Below, piece after piece: positions 8,576 to 16,435 of a stretch of 35,096 nt of DNA. Origin of the DNA: Trueperaceae bacterium. Its GTDB lineage: Bacteria; Deinococcota; Deinococci; Deinococcales; Trueperaceae. Every line of letters starts with the position of its first letter. Position 1 is the stretch's first letter. The position numbers and the translations under genes are program-made. Below the pieces are notes generated by a model. It had not been told where the DNA came from. It worked only from the letters and a program-made list of their open reading frames with translations, and made no database searches. The stretch is taken from contig CP070651.1 of NCBI GenBank assembly GCA_020354625.1, forward strand, positions 334,369 through 369,464, read 5' to 3'.

Positions 8576-9022
8576 TTAACCGCTGGTAATCTCGATCTTC
8601 TTGACTTTCGATTCGGCGAGCTTCGGCATCGACAAGACGAGCAGTCCATCGGTAACTTGCGCCTCGATGGCATCGACATCGACGCTGGTCGGCAGCTTGA
8701 CGCTACGGTTCATCGCACCTCGTGGGATGCTATGGAGCCAGTAACGGCGCCCTTCCTCGCTGTCTAGCTCAGGAAACGTTGCGCGAATGCTAAGCTGGCG
8801 GCCCTCGATGCTCACATCGATATCTTCTGCCTTTAACCCCGGAACCACCAACTCGAGCACGATCCGATCATCGGTCTCATAGAGATCGGCAGGATAGCCG
8901 ACATTCTCGGTTCGGGACGCAAATGGGGTCGAGACACCCTCGAAAAACCGATCGAATTCATCGAAGAGATTGCTGTTGAAAACGCGACCAGGGAGCGGAC
9001 GTCTCATCTTCACAATCGTCAT
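8576..9022 (-). CDS. hsp20: Hsp20 / alpha-crystallin small heat-shock protein
   Basis: This 148-residue cytoplasmic holdase chaperone captures unfolding proteins without ATP. The alpha-crystallin domain spans about residues 42-138: YPADLYETDDRIVLELVVPG, then GLKAEDIDVSIEGRQLSI, and the closing DGLLVLSMPK strand. The N-terminal arm contains FDEFDRFFEG, and the tail VKKIEITSG holds the I-x-I-type anchor. The start is fixed by the strong SD AGGAGGT six bases before ATG. Upstream is a near-consensus promoter overlapped by a HAIR-like repeat, so heat induction through an HspR-type repressor is plausible. It is probably a single-gene unit; the LOG gene upstream ends about 150 bp before it. Confidence 0.95.
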   Translation of the reverse strand: MTIVKMRRPLPGRVFNSNLFDEFDRFFEGVSTPFASRTENVGYPADLYETDDRIVLELVVPGLKAEDIDVSIEGRQLSIRATFPELDSEEGRRYWLHSIPRGAMNRSVKLPTSVDVDAIEAQVTDGLLVLSMPKLAESKVKKIEITSG

Positions 9023-9091
9023 GTTCTAACCTCCTACTACTCGAGAGAACCATGTAGGCCATGTTCCCTGAATAGTCTTATATCGGATAAC

Positions 9092-9121
9092 ACTATAGAA
9101 TATGAGTCTATCATTGTCAAG
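9092..9121 (-). promoter_or_regulatory. hsp20 promoter with overlapping HAIR-like operator
   Basis: On the minus strand TTGACA (9115-9120) and TATAGT (9092-9097) are separated by exactly 17 bases, a strong sigma-70-type promoter. The same DNA contains CTTGACA-N7-ACTCATA (9101-9121), which matches the HspR-associated inverted repeat CTTGAGT-N7-ACTCAAG at five of seven positions in each arm, with the correct spacer. Binding there would block the -35 region. Confidence 0.65.
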
Positions 9122-9170
9122 TCTGTTAATAACTAGAACTCATTTTCTTTTAGTTTAGATGGAGGCTGCT

Positions 9171-9857
9171 CTATCGCGGCAAGTCGAAGCCCGCGTGCGT
9201 TTCACTCTTGTAGTACGCGTCGATCTCGTCCGGGATATGAGAGACATCATCGACGACTTTGAAGAGGTGTAGATCGGTCTCAGAGACCGTACCCAGTCTC
9301 AGCAGGGTACCCTGAAGCCACTGCACAAGACCCTGCCAGAAATCCACGCCGATCAGATAGACCGGAAACGGCTTGATCTTCCGTGTTTGAATCAGGGTAA
9401 GTGCTTCGAAGAGCTCGTCGATGGTTCCGTAACCGCCGGGAAAGGCCACAAAGGCGGTCGAGTACTTGACCAGCATCACCTTACGGGTGAAGAAATACTT
9501 GAAGTTCAAGGTGTCGGTCTGATACCCGTTCGGCGCCTGCTCGTGCGGAAGATCGATATTCATGCCGATGCTTCGACCGCCGATATCGAAAGCCCCCCGG
9601 TTCGCCGCCTCCATCACTCCGGGCCCCCCACCAGTAATGACGGTATAGCCGCTACGCGATAACTCTTGCGCAAGTTCGATCGCCTTCTGATAGACCGGGT
9701 GTTCAGAGCCCAAACGAGCCGATCCGAAGATGGTGACGGCCTTGCCAACATCACTCATCTCCTCGAAACCCTGAACGAACTCTCCCATGATGCGGAACAT
9801 ACGCCAGGTATCTTCGGCCAGGGCATCGATGACGTATTGCTTCTCCAGATTGTCCAT
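9171..9857 (-). CDS. LOG-family (TIGR00730-type) nucleotide-binding protein
   Basis: This 228-residue Rossmann-fold protein carries GGGPGVMEAAN (residues 76-86) and PGGYGTIDE (140-148), the two signature motifs of the LOG family formerly labelled lysine decarboxylases. Known members hydrolyse nucleoside 5'-monophosphates, including cytokinin ribotides, releasing ribose 5-phosphate; a general nucleotide-salvage role is therefore likely, but the substrate here is not known. Arg125-Lys126 and Glu148 lie at expected active-site places. Length and motifs fit the family. The ATG has no SD, and a TACACT box ends six bases before it, suggesting a leaderless mRNA independent of the upstream phosphatase gene 202 bp away. 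Confidence 0.9.
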   Translation of the reverse strand: MDNLEKQYVIDALAEDTWRMFRIMGEFVQGFEEMSDVGKAVTIFGSARLGSEHPVYQKAIELAQELSRSGYTVITGGGPGVMEAANRGAFDIGGRSIGMNIDLPHEQAPNGYQTDTLNFKYFFTRKVMLVKYSTAFVAFPGGYGTIDELFEALTLIQTRKIKPFPVYLIGVDFWQGLVQWLQGTLLRLGTVSETDLHLFKVVDDVSHIPDEIDAYYKSETHAGFDLPR

Positions 9858-9863
9858 AGGGGT

Positions 9864-9869
9864 AGTGTA
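9864..9869 (-). promoter_or_regulatory. leaderless-type -10 box before the LOG gene
   Basis: TACACT on the minus strand, six bases before ATG, with no SD. No clear -35 is seen. Confidence 0.4.
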
Positions 9870-9924
9870 GCAGCGCCCCCATAACCGCCTACGTAAGCAC
9901 TTTATCGTGACTCACAGCGACCCC

Positions 9925-10002
9925 GAAACGCGTTTCTGCAAAGAAGACCCCATCCCGTTTCGCCCGCCCACCCAAACACACGTGATGGCTCTTTGAAACG
10001 GG
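9925..10002. repeat. cluster of inverted GAAACG/CGTTTC half-sites
   Basis: GAAACGCGTTTC at 9925-9936 is a perfect 12-bp palindrome. CCCGTTTC (9954-9961) and GAAACGGG (9995-10002) form a second 8-bp inverted pair. The four half-sites lie in the 202-bp gap upstream of the LOG gene and could be operators. Nothing else is recognised in this gap. Confidence 0.4.
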
Positions 10003-10059
10003 TTCCCTTGACACTTTTCGCTGGCGCCCAAAACGCCGAGTGGCATCAGACCGTACCTT

Positions 10060-10695
10060 CTAGTCTAGAACCTCCAACAAGGACTCCAAAGAAGGCTCGA
10101 GCCGGTCTGGACCCGCTTCACGCAACGTCGATCCATCTTGTCCTCCCCACGTCACCGCATAGGTCCTGAGCCCGGCAGCCTTGCCGGCTACGATATCGCT
10201 CGCCGAATCCCCCACCATCCAAAGCCCCTCACCCTGAACCGAACGCAGGGCTCGGAAGATCACATCTGGTGCAGGCTTGTGAGGAAAATCGTCGGTTCCT
10301 TGGATGTGATCGAGATAGTGATCCAGACCGAGGGCGGCAACAAACGTACGGGCCGTGGCACTCCGCTTGGTCGTGGCCACCACCAACTTGTACCCACGAT
10401 CCCGCAACACCGTCAAGAGCTCGGGAACGCCTGGAAAGGGTCGTGAGTGATCGGTACAGTGTTGTGAGTAGTGAGATCGGTAGCCAGCCACCAGATCTGT
10501 CACGAGTTCGTGTGGCACAAAGACCGAAAACATCTCCTCGAGTGGTTTGCCCAAAAGAGGCCTTACCAAGGCGGCTTCGGGGGGCTCTACACCCTGTTGC
10601 CTGAAGGCTTCTTGAAAGCTCAGAACGATATCGGGCAACGAATCGACCAAGGTCCCATCGAGATCGAAGACGATCGTCTCGGAATTGAGGGGCAC
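10060..10695 (-). CDS. HAD-superfamily phosphatase (phosphoglycolate phosphatase-like)
   Basis: This is a 211-residue HAD hydrolase. Motif I is DLDGT, with nucleophile Asp11 and general acid Asp13. Motif II is the Thr in VVATTK, motif III the Lys in HKPAPD, and motif IV GDSASD. An alpha-helical cap lies between residues about 15 and 85. The closest recognisable group is Gph/PgmB-like, acting on small phosphate esters such as 2-phosphoglycolate or pyrophosphate; the specific substrate is not readable. The GTG start overlaps the TAG stop of the ZIP transporter by one base, so translation is probably coupled, and the gene is the last of the mutS2-ZIP-phosphatase operon. Phosphoglycolate is also a product of oxidative DNA-strand repair, which makes a link with mutS2 thinkable but unproven. 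Confidence 0.9.
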   Translation of the reverse strand: MPLNSETIVFDLDGTLVDSLPDIVLSFQEAFRQQGVEPPEAALVRPLLGKPLEEMFSVFVPHELVTDLVAGYRSHYSQHCTDHSRPFPGVPELLTVLRDRGYKLVVATTKRSATARTFVAALGLDHYLDHIQGTDDFPHKPAPDVIFRALRSVQGEGLWMVGDSASDIVAGKAAGLRTYAVTWGGQDGSTLREAGPDRLEPSLESLLEVLD

Positions 10696-11435
10696 TAGAT
10701 ACCTCCCAGCAGATACTGGAAGGCGATCATCAATGCAACAGCGAGGGTCAACGCGGCAGCAACCTGCTCTTTAGGAGCATCCGCCAGGGCATCGGGTACG
10801 AGTTCAGAGTGAGCCATCCAGATCATGGCGCCTGCAGCCAGACCCAATCCTACTGCAAGGAACGGCTCGAAAGCCTGGACGAACAGGAATGCCGGTACCG
10901 CCATCAGCGGTTGCGGAAGACTCGAAAAGATGCTCCAACCGGCAGCCTGCCATACTCTTATCCCGCGGGGAACCATCACCAGACTGATCGCCAAACCCTC
11001 TGGAATATTGTGGACCGCAATGGCAGCAGAGATAAAGACACCAAACGATTCTCCACCACCAAAAGAGACCCCGACACCGACGCCCTCGGCAAACGAGTGC
11101 AGGGTCATGACACCGAGGATGAGCAGGGCCTTGAGCGCACCTGCACCCTCGAGCTGGCCGATGCTCAGGTTCTCTCGCCGAGCGACCAACCGCTGGCTCC
11201 ACATGATGAGCACCAGACCGAGCAGAACTCCAACCAGAGTACGCAGCAAGCTATAGGCGAGCCCTTCAAAGATCAGCTGGAAGCTCGCTGCGAGCATGAG
11301 CCCGGCTGCAGCCGCGTTGGCAAGCCCCAACATCCGCCTCGGGAACCCGCGGAAAAACAGAAACGGCAGAGCGCCCAGGCCGGTCGTGATCGCTGTAAGC
11401 ATGGCAAACCAAAAAACAGTGAGTGGTGTCGCCAC
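10695..11435 (-). CDS. ZIP-family divalent metal transporter
   Basis: This 246-residue inner-membrane protein has about eight hydrophobic segments and brings Zn2+ or other divalent metals into the cytoplasm. The two metal-binding helices are clear: TLHSFAEGVGVG (His113, Glu117) in TM4 and AVHNIPEGLAI (His142, Asn143, Glu146) in TM5, the ZupT-like pattern. The loop between TM3 and TM4 is short and not histidine-rich. The GTG start has AGGGAG seven bases upstream. It begins 15 bp after the mutS2 stop and its stop overlaps the phosphatase start, placing it in the middle of a three-gene operon. The metal preference cannot be deduced. Confidence 0.92.
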   Translation of the reverse strand: MATPLTVFWFAMLTAITTGLGALPFLFFRGFPRRMLGLANAAAAGLMLAASFQLIFEGLAYSLLRTLVGVLLGLVLIMWSQRLVARRENLSIGQLEGAGALKALLILGVMTLHSFAEGVGVGVSFGGGESFGVFISAAIAVHNIPEGLAISLVMVPRGIRVWQAAGWSIFSSLPQPLMAVPAFLFVQAFEPFLAVGLGLAAGAMIWMAHSELVPDALADAPKEQVAAALTLAVALMIAFQYLLGGI

Positions 11436-11450
11436 AAAGTCTCCCTAAAG

Positions 11451-13754
11451 TCAGACGCGCAGGTAAGCCACCGTCACCCCGTGACCCCCTTCATAAGGAA
11501 CGGCATCTTCATACCGCTCCACCTTTTTTTCATCCCGGAGATAACTTCGCACGGCATCACGCAAGGTGCCGCTCCCCTTCCCGTGTAGGATGCGGATCTT
11601 TCTCACTCGAAGCGCATGCGCCTCGAGCACATAGTCTCTCACCTTCTCAAGCGCAGGCTCGACACGCTCACCACGAATATTCAGCTCCTCATTCGAAGCC
11701 CGGCGACCCGGCGCCATCTCCACCGCCTGAGAGGACTTCGCCTGCAGCCTCTCGACAAGCTTCACCTCGCTCTTACCGACTTCGACCCTCAAAAGACCGA
11801 GTTGCACCACCAGGTCGTCCCCCCGAACCTCGATGATGGGGCCTTCGGCACCGTAGGATTCGACCCGCACATGTGCTCCAGGCCGATACCCTTCCCGAGG
11901 CTCTGAAACCCGCCTCGGAGATGCTTGCGCACGCTGCTTCGCGCCCCTTCTCAACTGCTGGAGTTCGTCGAGAGCACGTGAGCGCCGCTTCGGGTCGGTA
12001 ACAGCCGCTCGTTTCAGCTCCTTCGCCTGCTGCAACGTATGTTGCAGCATCTCGTCAGCACGCTCCGCAGCCGCCGCGATCACCTCGGCTTCTTTCTCCC
12101 GCAACGTGTCGATCTGCCGACGCAAGATTCGAGCCTCTTCAACGGCTTCATCTCGTGCGATACGCGCCTCGAGTACATCTTCTTCGAGCGCTTCACGTTG
12201 CGATTCGAGCACCTCGAGAAGGGTCTCAAGCCGCTCGCCCTCCGGACCGAGAAGCTCGGAAGCACGACCGAGAAGCTCGCCCGATAATCCGATCCTATCG
12301 GCGATCGACAACGCGTAGGAGCGACCCGGTTGCCCCACCACCAGTTGGAAGGTCGGCCGCAGTTTTTCGACGTCGAAGCGCATCGCCGCATTTCGTATGC
12401 CATCGGTTTCAGAAGCAAACACCTTGAGAGGTGCGAGGTGGGTAGTGACCAAGCCACGAGCTCCACTCGTAAGGATCGTCTCCAGAATCGCTTGGGAGAG
12501 CGCTGCACCTTCAGCAGGATCCGTACCCGACCCCAACTCATCGATAAGGATCAGGACACGCTCGTCGGCCCGCTCGACGATCGCTTTAAGGTTGGTCAGA
12601 TGCCCGGCATAGGTGCTGAGGCTCGCTTCGATGCTCTGCTCATCACCGATGTCGGTCAACAGGGATTCGACGAACGGAAGGTTGGGTCGACTCTCGGCAT
12701 CGGCCGCCACAAATAGCCCAGCATGCGCCATCAAAACGGCCAGACCGAGCATCTTGATGAGAACCGTCTTCCCCCCGGCATTCGGTCCTGTAACCACCAA
12801 CAAACGCTGCGAGCCGTCCAACTCGATCGAGTTTGGAACACAGTTGTCGATAAGGGGATGACGGGCTTCAGCGAGCCGCACGACCCCTTTTTCGTTGAAA
12901 GATGGCTTGACCAAGAGCCAATCCTTGGCGAGCCTCGCGCTCGCCGCCACCAGATCGAGCTGCCCCAAGATACCGAGGGTCTCTTCTAGACCAGGCTCGT
13001 TGGCGAGGCGGTTCCCTAGGGCGGTCAAGATACGCCGAACCTCATCGCGTTCTTCGAACTCGAGCAGGGCCAGTTCGTTGTTCATCGGAACGACCGCTTG
13101 GGGCTCTATAAAGACCGTTGCCCCCGAATCCGATCGATCGAGGACGATACCGGGAACCTTTGCCTGAAAGTTCGCCCCGACCGGGATGACGTACCGGTCT
13201 CGCCTCAACGTAATAAAGGCGTCTTGTACAAAGGCCGAATACGCCTGTAAAAGATTTTGCAGCTTCTGGCGTATTCTATCGCGCAGGGGGTTCAAGCGGC
13301 GGCGTATCTCCCGCAATTTCGGCGTAGCGCCATCACGAACGTTACCGTCGGCATCGAGTTGTTCCCGCACCAAGCGCAACGCTCCATCGAAGCTACCCAT
13401 CTGTCGAGCCAACTCCGATAGAGCGGGTCGCCCAGAAGAGAGGACGGCACGCTTGATGGAGCCAGCAGCGTCCAAGGTATAGGCGATCTCGAGCAGTTCT
13501 TGTCCTTCCAGGACGTGCCCTTGACGCACCTCCTCGACAAGGGGCCGCACATCGTGTACGCCTCCCAACGAAAGATCACCGGAGGTGATGACTTCTTCTA
13601 TACGACTCAGCGAGGCCTCGATCTCTTCACGCGTCAGCGTCGGTGAGAGCGCCAGTACACGCTCCGTCCCTAGGGCGGAAGCGGTCCGAACCGCGAGTGC
13701 CTCCCGAACCCGATCGAATGCTAGCTTTTCAAGCGTGACATCAGTGACCTTCAC
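11451..13754 (-). CDS. mutS2: endonuclease MutS2
   Basis: This 767-residue protein lacks the mismatch-recognition domains of MutS and has the MutS2 architecture: a helical clamp/lever region (about 1-280), an ABC-type ATPase with Walker A GPNAGGKT (323-330) and Walker B LILIDELGSGTD (Asp405-Glu406), a long coiled coil (about 500-610), a KOW-like stretch, and a C-terminal Smr nuclease domain with LNIRGERV and HGKGSGTLR. In Thermus, MutS2 limits homologous recombination; in Bacillus subtilis and others it acts on collided ribosomes. Both roles are family knowledge. The open frame reaches 13805; the GTG at 13754 is preferred because TATACT lies eight bases upstream and the N-terminus then matches the family. 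First gene of the ZIP/phosphatase operon. Confidence 0.94.
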   Translation of the reverse strand: MKVTDVTLEKLAFDRVREALAVRTASALGTERVLALSPTLTREEIEASLSRIEEVITSGDLSLGGVHDVRPLVEEVRQGHVLEGQELLEIAYTLDAAGSIKRAVLSSGRPALSELARQMGSFDGALRLVREQLDADGNVRDGATPKLREIRRRLNPLRDRIRQKLQNLLQAYSAFVQDAFITLRRDRYVIPVGANFQAKVPGIVLDRSDSGATVFIEPQAVVPMNNELALLEFEERDEVRRILTALGNRLANEPGLEETLGILGQLDLVAASARLAKDWLLVKPSFNEKGVVRLAEARHPLIDNCVPNSIELDGSQRLLVVTGPNAGGKTVLIKMLGLAVLMAHAGLFVAADAESRPNLPFVESLLTDIGDEQSIEASLSTYAGHLTNLKAIVERADERVLILIDELGSGTDPAEGAALSQAILETILTSGARGLVTTHLAPLKVFASETDGIRNAAMRFDVEKLRPTFQLVVGQPGRSYALSIADRIGLSGELLGRASELLGPEGERLETLLEVLESQREALEEDVLEARIARDEAVEEARILRRQIDTLREKEAEVIAAAAERADEMLQHTLQQAKELKRAAVTDPKRRSRALDELQQLRRGAKQRAQASPRRVSEPREGYRPGAHVRVESYGAEGPIIEVRGDDLVVQLGLLRVEVGKSEVKLVERLQAKSSQAVEMAPGRRASNEELNIRGERVEPALEKVRDYVLEAHALRVRKIRILHGKGSGTLRDAVRSYLRDEKKVERYEDAVPYEGGHGVTVAYLRV

Positions 13755-13762
13755 AAGAAGAC

Positions 13763-13768
13763 AGTATA
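13763..13768 (-). promoter_or_regulatory. leaderless-type -10 box before mutS2
   Basis: TATACT on the minus strand, eight bases before the GTG chosen as the mutS2 start; no SD. It supports that start over the longer frame at 13805, which would begin upstream of the box. Confidence 0.45.
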
Positions 13769-13828
13769 CGTGCCTCGGATAGCTTTCAGGGTCGCCAGGT
13801 AGCACTCAAAAGGGGTGATGAGTGAGCA

Positions 13829-13970
13829 GTGATGAGTGATGAGTAAGGCAACGGCGGGAGGGTATGGGAAATGAGTAACAGGTATGCGTGGGTAACTAAT
13901 AAAGATTTTGACGTAACCGTCGAATCAGATCGGTTTGAGCGCAACCCTCGCAGCACCCATCACTCATCAC
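13829..13970. repeat. inverted GTGATGAGTGATGRGT repeat in the mutS2 upstream region
   Basis: GTGATGAGTGATGAGT (13829-13844) is repeated in inverted form at 13955-13970 with one mismatch, about 110 bases apart; related TGATGAGTGA copies precede it at 13816-13825. Between the arms are AT-richer bases with further GGTAAC/GAGTAAC words and no ORF of note. The 420 bp from 13755 to 14175 hold no supported gene. It could be a dispersed intergenic repeat or a decayed MITE. Confidence 0.5.
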
Positions 13971-14054
13971 ATGACCCATTACCAAAAAGGCTTTGGAGAA
14001 ACGGTTCTTGCAACTTGCTCTCGTGGCAACGAAACGCTCTCTAAGGACCTCCAA

Positions 14055-14085
14055 CTTACGTTTGAGGTGATACCTCAAACGTAAG
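14055..14085. repeat. perfect 14-bp hairpin (CTTACGTTTGAGGT / ACCTCAAACGTAAG)
   Basis: The two 14-base arms are exact complements separated by the three-base loop GAT. It lies 91 bp after the metallophosphatase stop (minus strand), so it may end that transcript, but no U-run follows on either strand. A repeat-element or protein-binding role is equally possible. Confidence 0.55.
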
Positions 14086-14175
14086 GCTACAGAAGCGAGT
14101 ATGGGTCAGCGGAGCGCCGAGCTTGCGTCCCGCGGCCGCTCGCGGTCCAATTCTGCAAACATAGCTTGGATGTGC

Positions 14176-16362
14176 TTAGTGGCAAACCCCCGAACCCGCA
14201 TCAGAAAAACCGCCACCTGGTTCGGGAACGAACTCCCAATCGTAGCTGCCGGGATGGAGCGTGAGCTTCAACACTCCGAAGGTATCGCCGTCGAACACCT
14301 CACTGTTCGGCTGCAGCGCTGCAAGGCTCCGCAAGCTCTTACCACCGGTACCGACCACAAACTGGCGGATACCGCGCGAACTGTCTGCAACGCCGCTGGC
14401 ATCTTGCGGTGCAAACCGCTCGTAATTATGGTCGTGGCTGGTGAGCACCAATTCGGCCCCATGCTCATAGAGAACTTCCCAGAAGGGAACATATTCGCTG
14501 TGATTGCCGTGCATGCCCGAACTAAAGCGCGGATGGTGCCAGTACGCCAGGGTACAGGCGGTGGGGTTCGCCGCCAGATCGGCCCTGAGCCACTGCTCTT
14601 GGGCCGAGCCGACACCACAGCCACCGACCCGGGAGCAATCGGAGTTGAGCACCACGATATGCCAGCTGCCGAGGTCGAAGCTGTAGTATCCTTTGGACCT
14701 GTCGCCAGCCGCAGACCCAAAATAGTCGTAGTAACCGGTCGCGCCGCTGGTGTAGTATTCGTGGTTTCCTGGCGCCGGATAGGTCATCCCCTTGAATCGC
14801 CCCCAGCTCAGATCGTAGGACGCCATGAACTTGTCAAGGGTGCCATCTTCGTACTGGTTATCTCCCAGAGTAAAAACCGCATCCAGATCCATCCCCTGCA
14901 TCAGTTCTGCTACCGCCTTCATGCGGCAACTCGTTGCGGTACCGTCTCCACCGTTGAAGCTCGTGGAGCTGGGATCACAGGAGATATCGCCTGCAGCGGC
15001 AACGGTGACACTTTGAGCATCGGTAGTGTACTCCACCACCAAGCGCGGTGCCCCCGCAGGATCCCCGTCAAAGGACACAGCTTCCCGGTGACCCGTACCG
15101 GTGATGAAAATCGCAAGCGCATTCCCAGGTTGCCATCCGGGTCGATGCACGACCTCGCGAAGGACGGCAGCAAGGTTAGGAGTTCTTTGTGCCGGTCCGG
15201 CCTCAGCTACGTTCAGCCAAACCTCGGGAGTCCAGGAGACCGAGCTACTCGTCCACGTCCTCGACGAGGGCCTGTTGGAACTGTTGAACGCCGAGGCGTT
15301 ATCGACTGCTTCCGCCTGTATCGTCAACGACGTCGCATCGGTGCTGACGCCATCGACCGTGAACTGCACATACGCGTTGGTGATCGTCGCACCGGTCGGA
15401 ATGCCGATGTTCACAAAACGCAAGCCGATGATCTGGTTCGTCGCCAGGGTGGGATCGAAGGTCAACTCGAGATCGTCACTGGTAGACACGAAACTCCCAT
15501 TATCTCGTTCTTCCACATCGTGGGACGGAGCAGAGATGACCGCCTCGAAGGTTCCGGCTTGCTCGATACCTACCGATACCGTGTTCGAGATGCCACCTAC
15601 ATCGGCTCCGTCATCGTCGATGGCGCTCACCGTGACCCGGTGAGCGAAGCTGTCCCCAGCGTTACCCGTGTGTTCGACCTCGAATGTGCAGCTGATCGCT
15701 CCGCCCGGATCGAGATCATAGGGTAGAGCGACGGCTACCCCGCCCCCATCCTCACACTGTCCGTTCACCGCAAGCGACGCCACATACGCGTCATCGATAC
15801 CCGTAACCGTCGCTACGTCGGCTCCCGATGGGTTGGTCACCTCAGCAGAAAACAGAAACGCACCGCCCGGCTCCACCAGACTCGGCGTCGAGGTTGTACC
15901 CACGACTTCGAGCCGGCTTACACCTCCTTCGATCGGTTGCACGGAGACGGAGACGGTAGCGCTGACAGAAGCGCCCAAAGCGTCTTTCACCAACAACGTG
16001 GCAACGAAGGAGCCTTCATTGGCATAGATATGGGACCTTTGTGCCACGCTCCCACAATCGGAGAGGGCATATTCTGCCGTGCCATCACTATCCACGTCGA
16101 GCGAGCAACTCAGACTCTGCCCTTCCGGATCGGAAGCAGACCAGGAATAGATCATCTCTTGCCCAACTTGTACCGACGCCTGCAAACTAAAAAAGGAATC
16201 GATACGCGGTGGGGTATTCGGGGTCGGCATCGGTCGAACCGTTTCCGTACACCCGAGGAGAAGCGCAGCCGGTAAGACGACCATCGCAAACCAGGAATGG
16301 AATATCCGCGACGTTAGATGAAAAGGTGTTCTCAAGACAATCAATCGTCCTTCGTGACCCAT
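14176..16362 (-). CDS. secreted multi-domain metallophosphatase lipoprotein
   Basis: This is a 728-residue exported protein. A hydrophobic segment ends in the lipobox LLLGC (Cys38), so the mature protein should be lipid-anchored outside the cell membrane. Then come a PKD-like domain (about 50-145, with SASDPEGQSL and DVDSDG), a CARDB-like beta domain (about 150-270), a beta-sandwich of the kind seen in secreted enzymes (about 275-445), and a calcineurin-like metallophosphoesterase (about 450-728). The phosphatase motifs are intact: GDISCD, LGDNQYEDG, GNHEYY, YWHHPRF and SHDHNYERF. The frame extends to 16497; I chose the ATG at 16362 because it gives a normal-length signal region, though it has no good SD. 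The substrate is unknown (phosphomonoesters or nucleotides). Confidence 0.88.
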   Translation of the reverse strand: MGHEGRLIVLRTPFHLTSRIFHSWFAMVVLPAALLLGCTETVRPMPTPNTPPRIDSFFSLQASVQVGQEMIYSWSASDPEGQSLSCSLDVDSDGTAEYALSDCGSVAQRSHIYANEGSFVATLLVKDALGASVSATVSVSVQPIEGGVSRLEVVGTTSTPSLVEPGGAFLFSAEVTNPSGADVATVTGIDDAYVASLAVNGQCEDGGGVAVALPYDLDPGGAISCTFEVEHTGNAGDSFAHRVTVSAIDDDGADVGGISNTVSVGIEQAGTFEAVISAPSHDVEERDNGSFVSTSDDLELTFDPTLATNQIIGLRFVNIGIPTGATITNAYVQFTVDGVSTDATSLTIQAEAVDNASAFNSSNRPSSRTWTSSSVSWTPEVWLNVAEAGPAQRTPNLAAVLREVVHRPGWQPGNALAIFITGTGHREAVSFDGDPAGAPRLVVEYTTDAQSVTVAAAGDISCDPSSTSFNGGDGTATSCRMKAVAELMQGMDLDAVFTLGDNQYEDGTLDKFMASYDLSWGRFKGMTYPAPGNHEYYTSGATGYYDYFGSAAGDRSKGYYSFDLGSWHIVVLNSDCSRVGGCGVGSAQEQWLRADLAANPTACTLAYWHHPRFSSGMHGNHSEYVPFWEVLYEHGAELVLTSHDHNYERFAPQDASGVADSSRGIRQFVVGTGGKSLRSLAALQPNSEVFDGDTFGVLKLTLHPGSYDWEFVPEPGGGFSDAGSGVCH

Positions 16363-16435
16363 ACCGAGGTGACATCTAGTCTCTCCCTGTCTCCTAATTG
16401 TAGGGCTCTTTCTCGCATTGGCAAGTGCATTTGAC

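Noticed and set aside
13755-13805. Longer mutS2 start at 13805
   Set aside because: The added residues (starting LPGDPESYPRH) do not resemble the family N-terminus, there is no SD, and a TATACT box lies inside this stretch just before the GTG at 13754.
13801-13975. CRISPR-like repeats
   Set aside because: The GTGATGAGT words are short, irregular and partly inverted, with no regular spacers and no cas genes nearby.
14101-15726. 541-codon plus-strand frame opposite the metallophosphatase gene
   Set aside because: It lies antisense to a protein with clear, ordered domain motifs, and its own translation has no recognisable domain. Long antisense frames are expected from the codon bias here.
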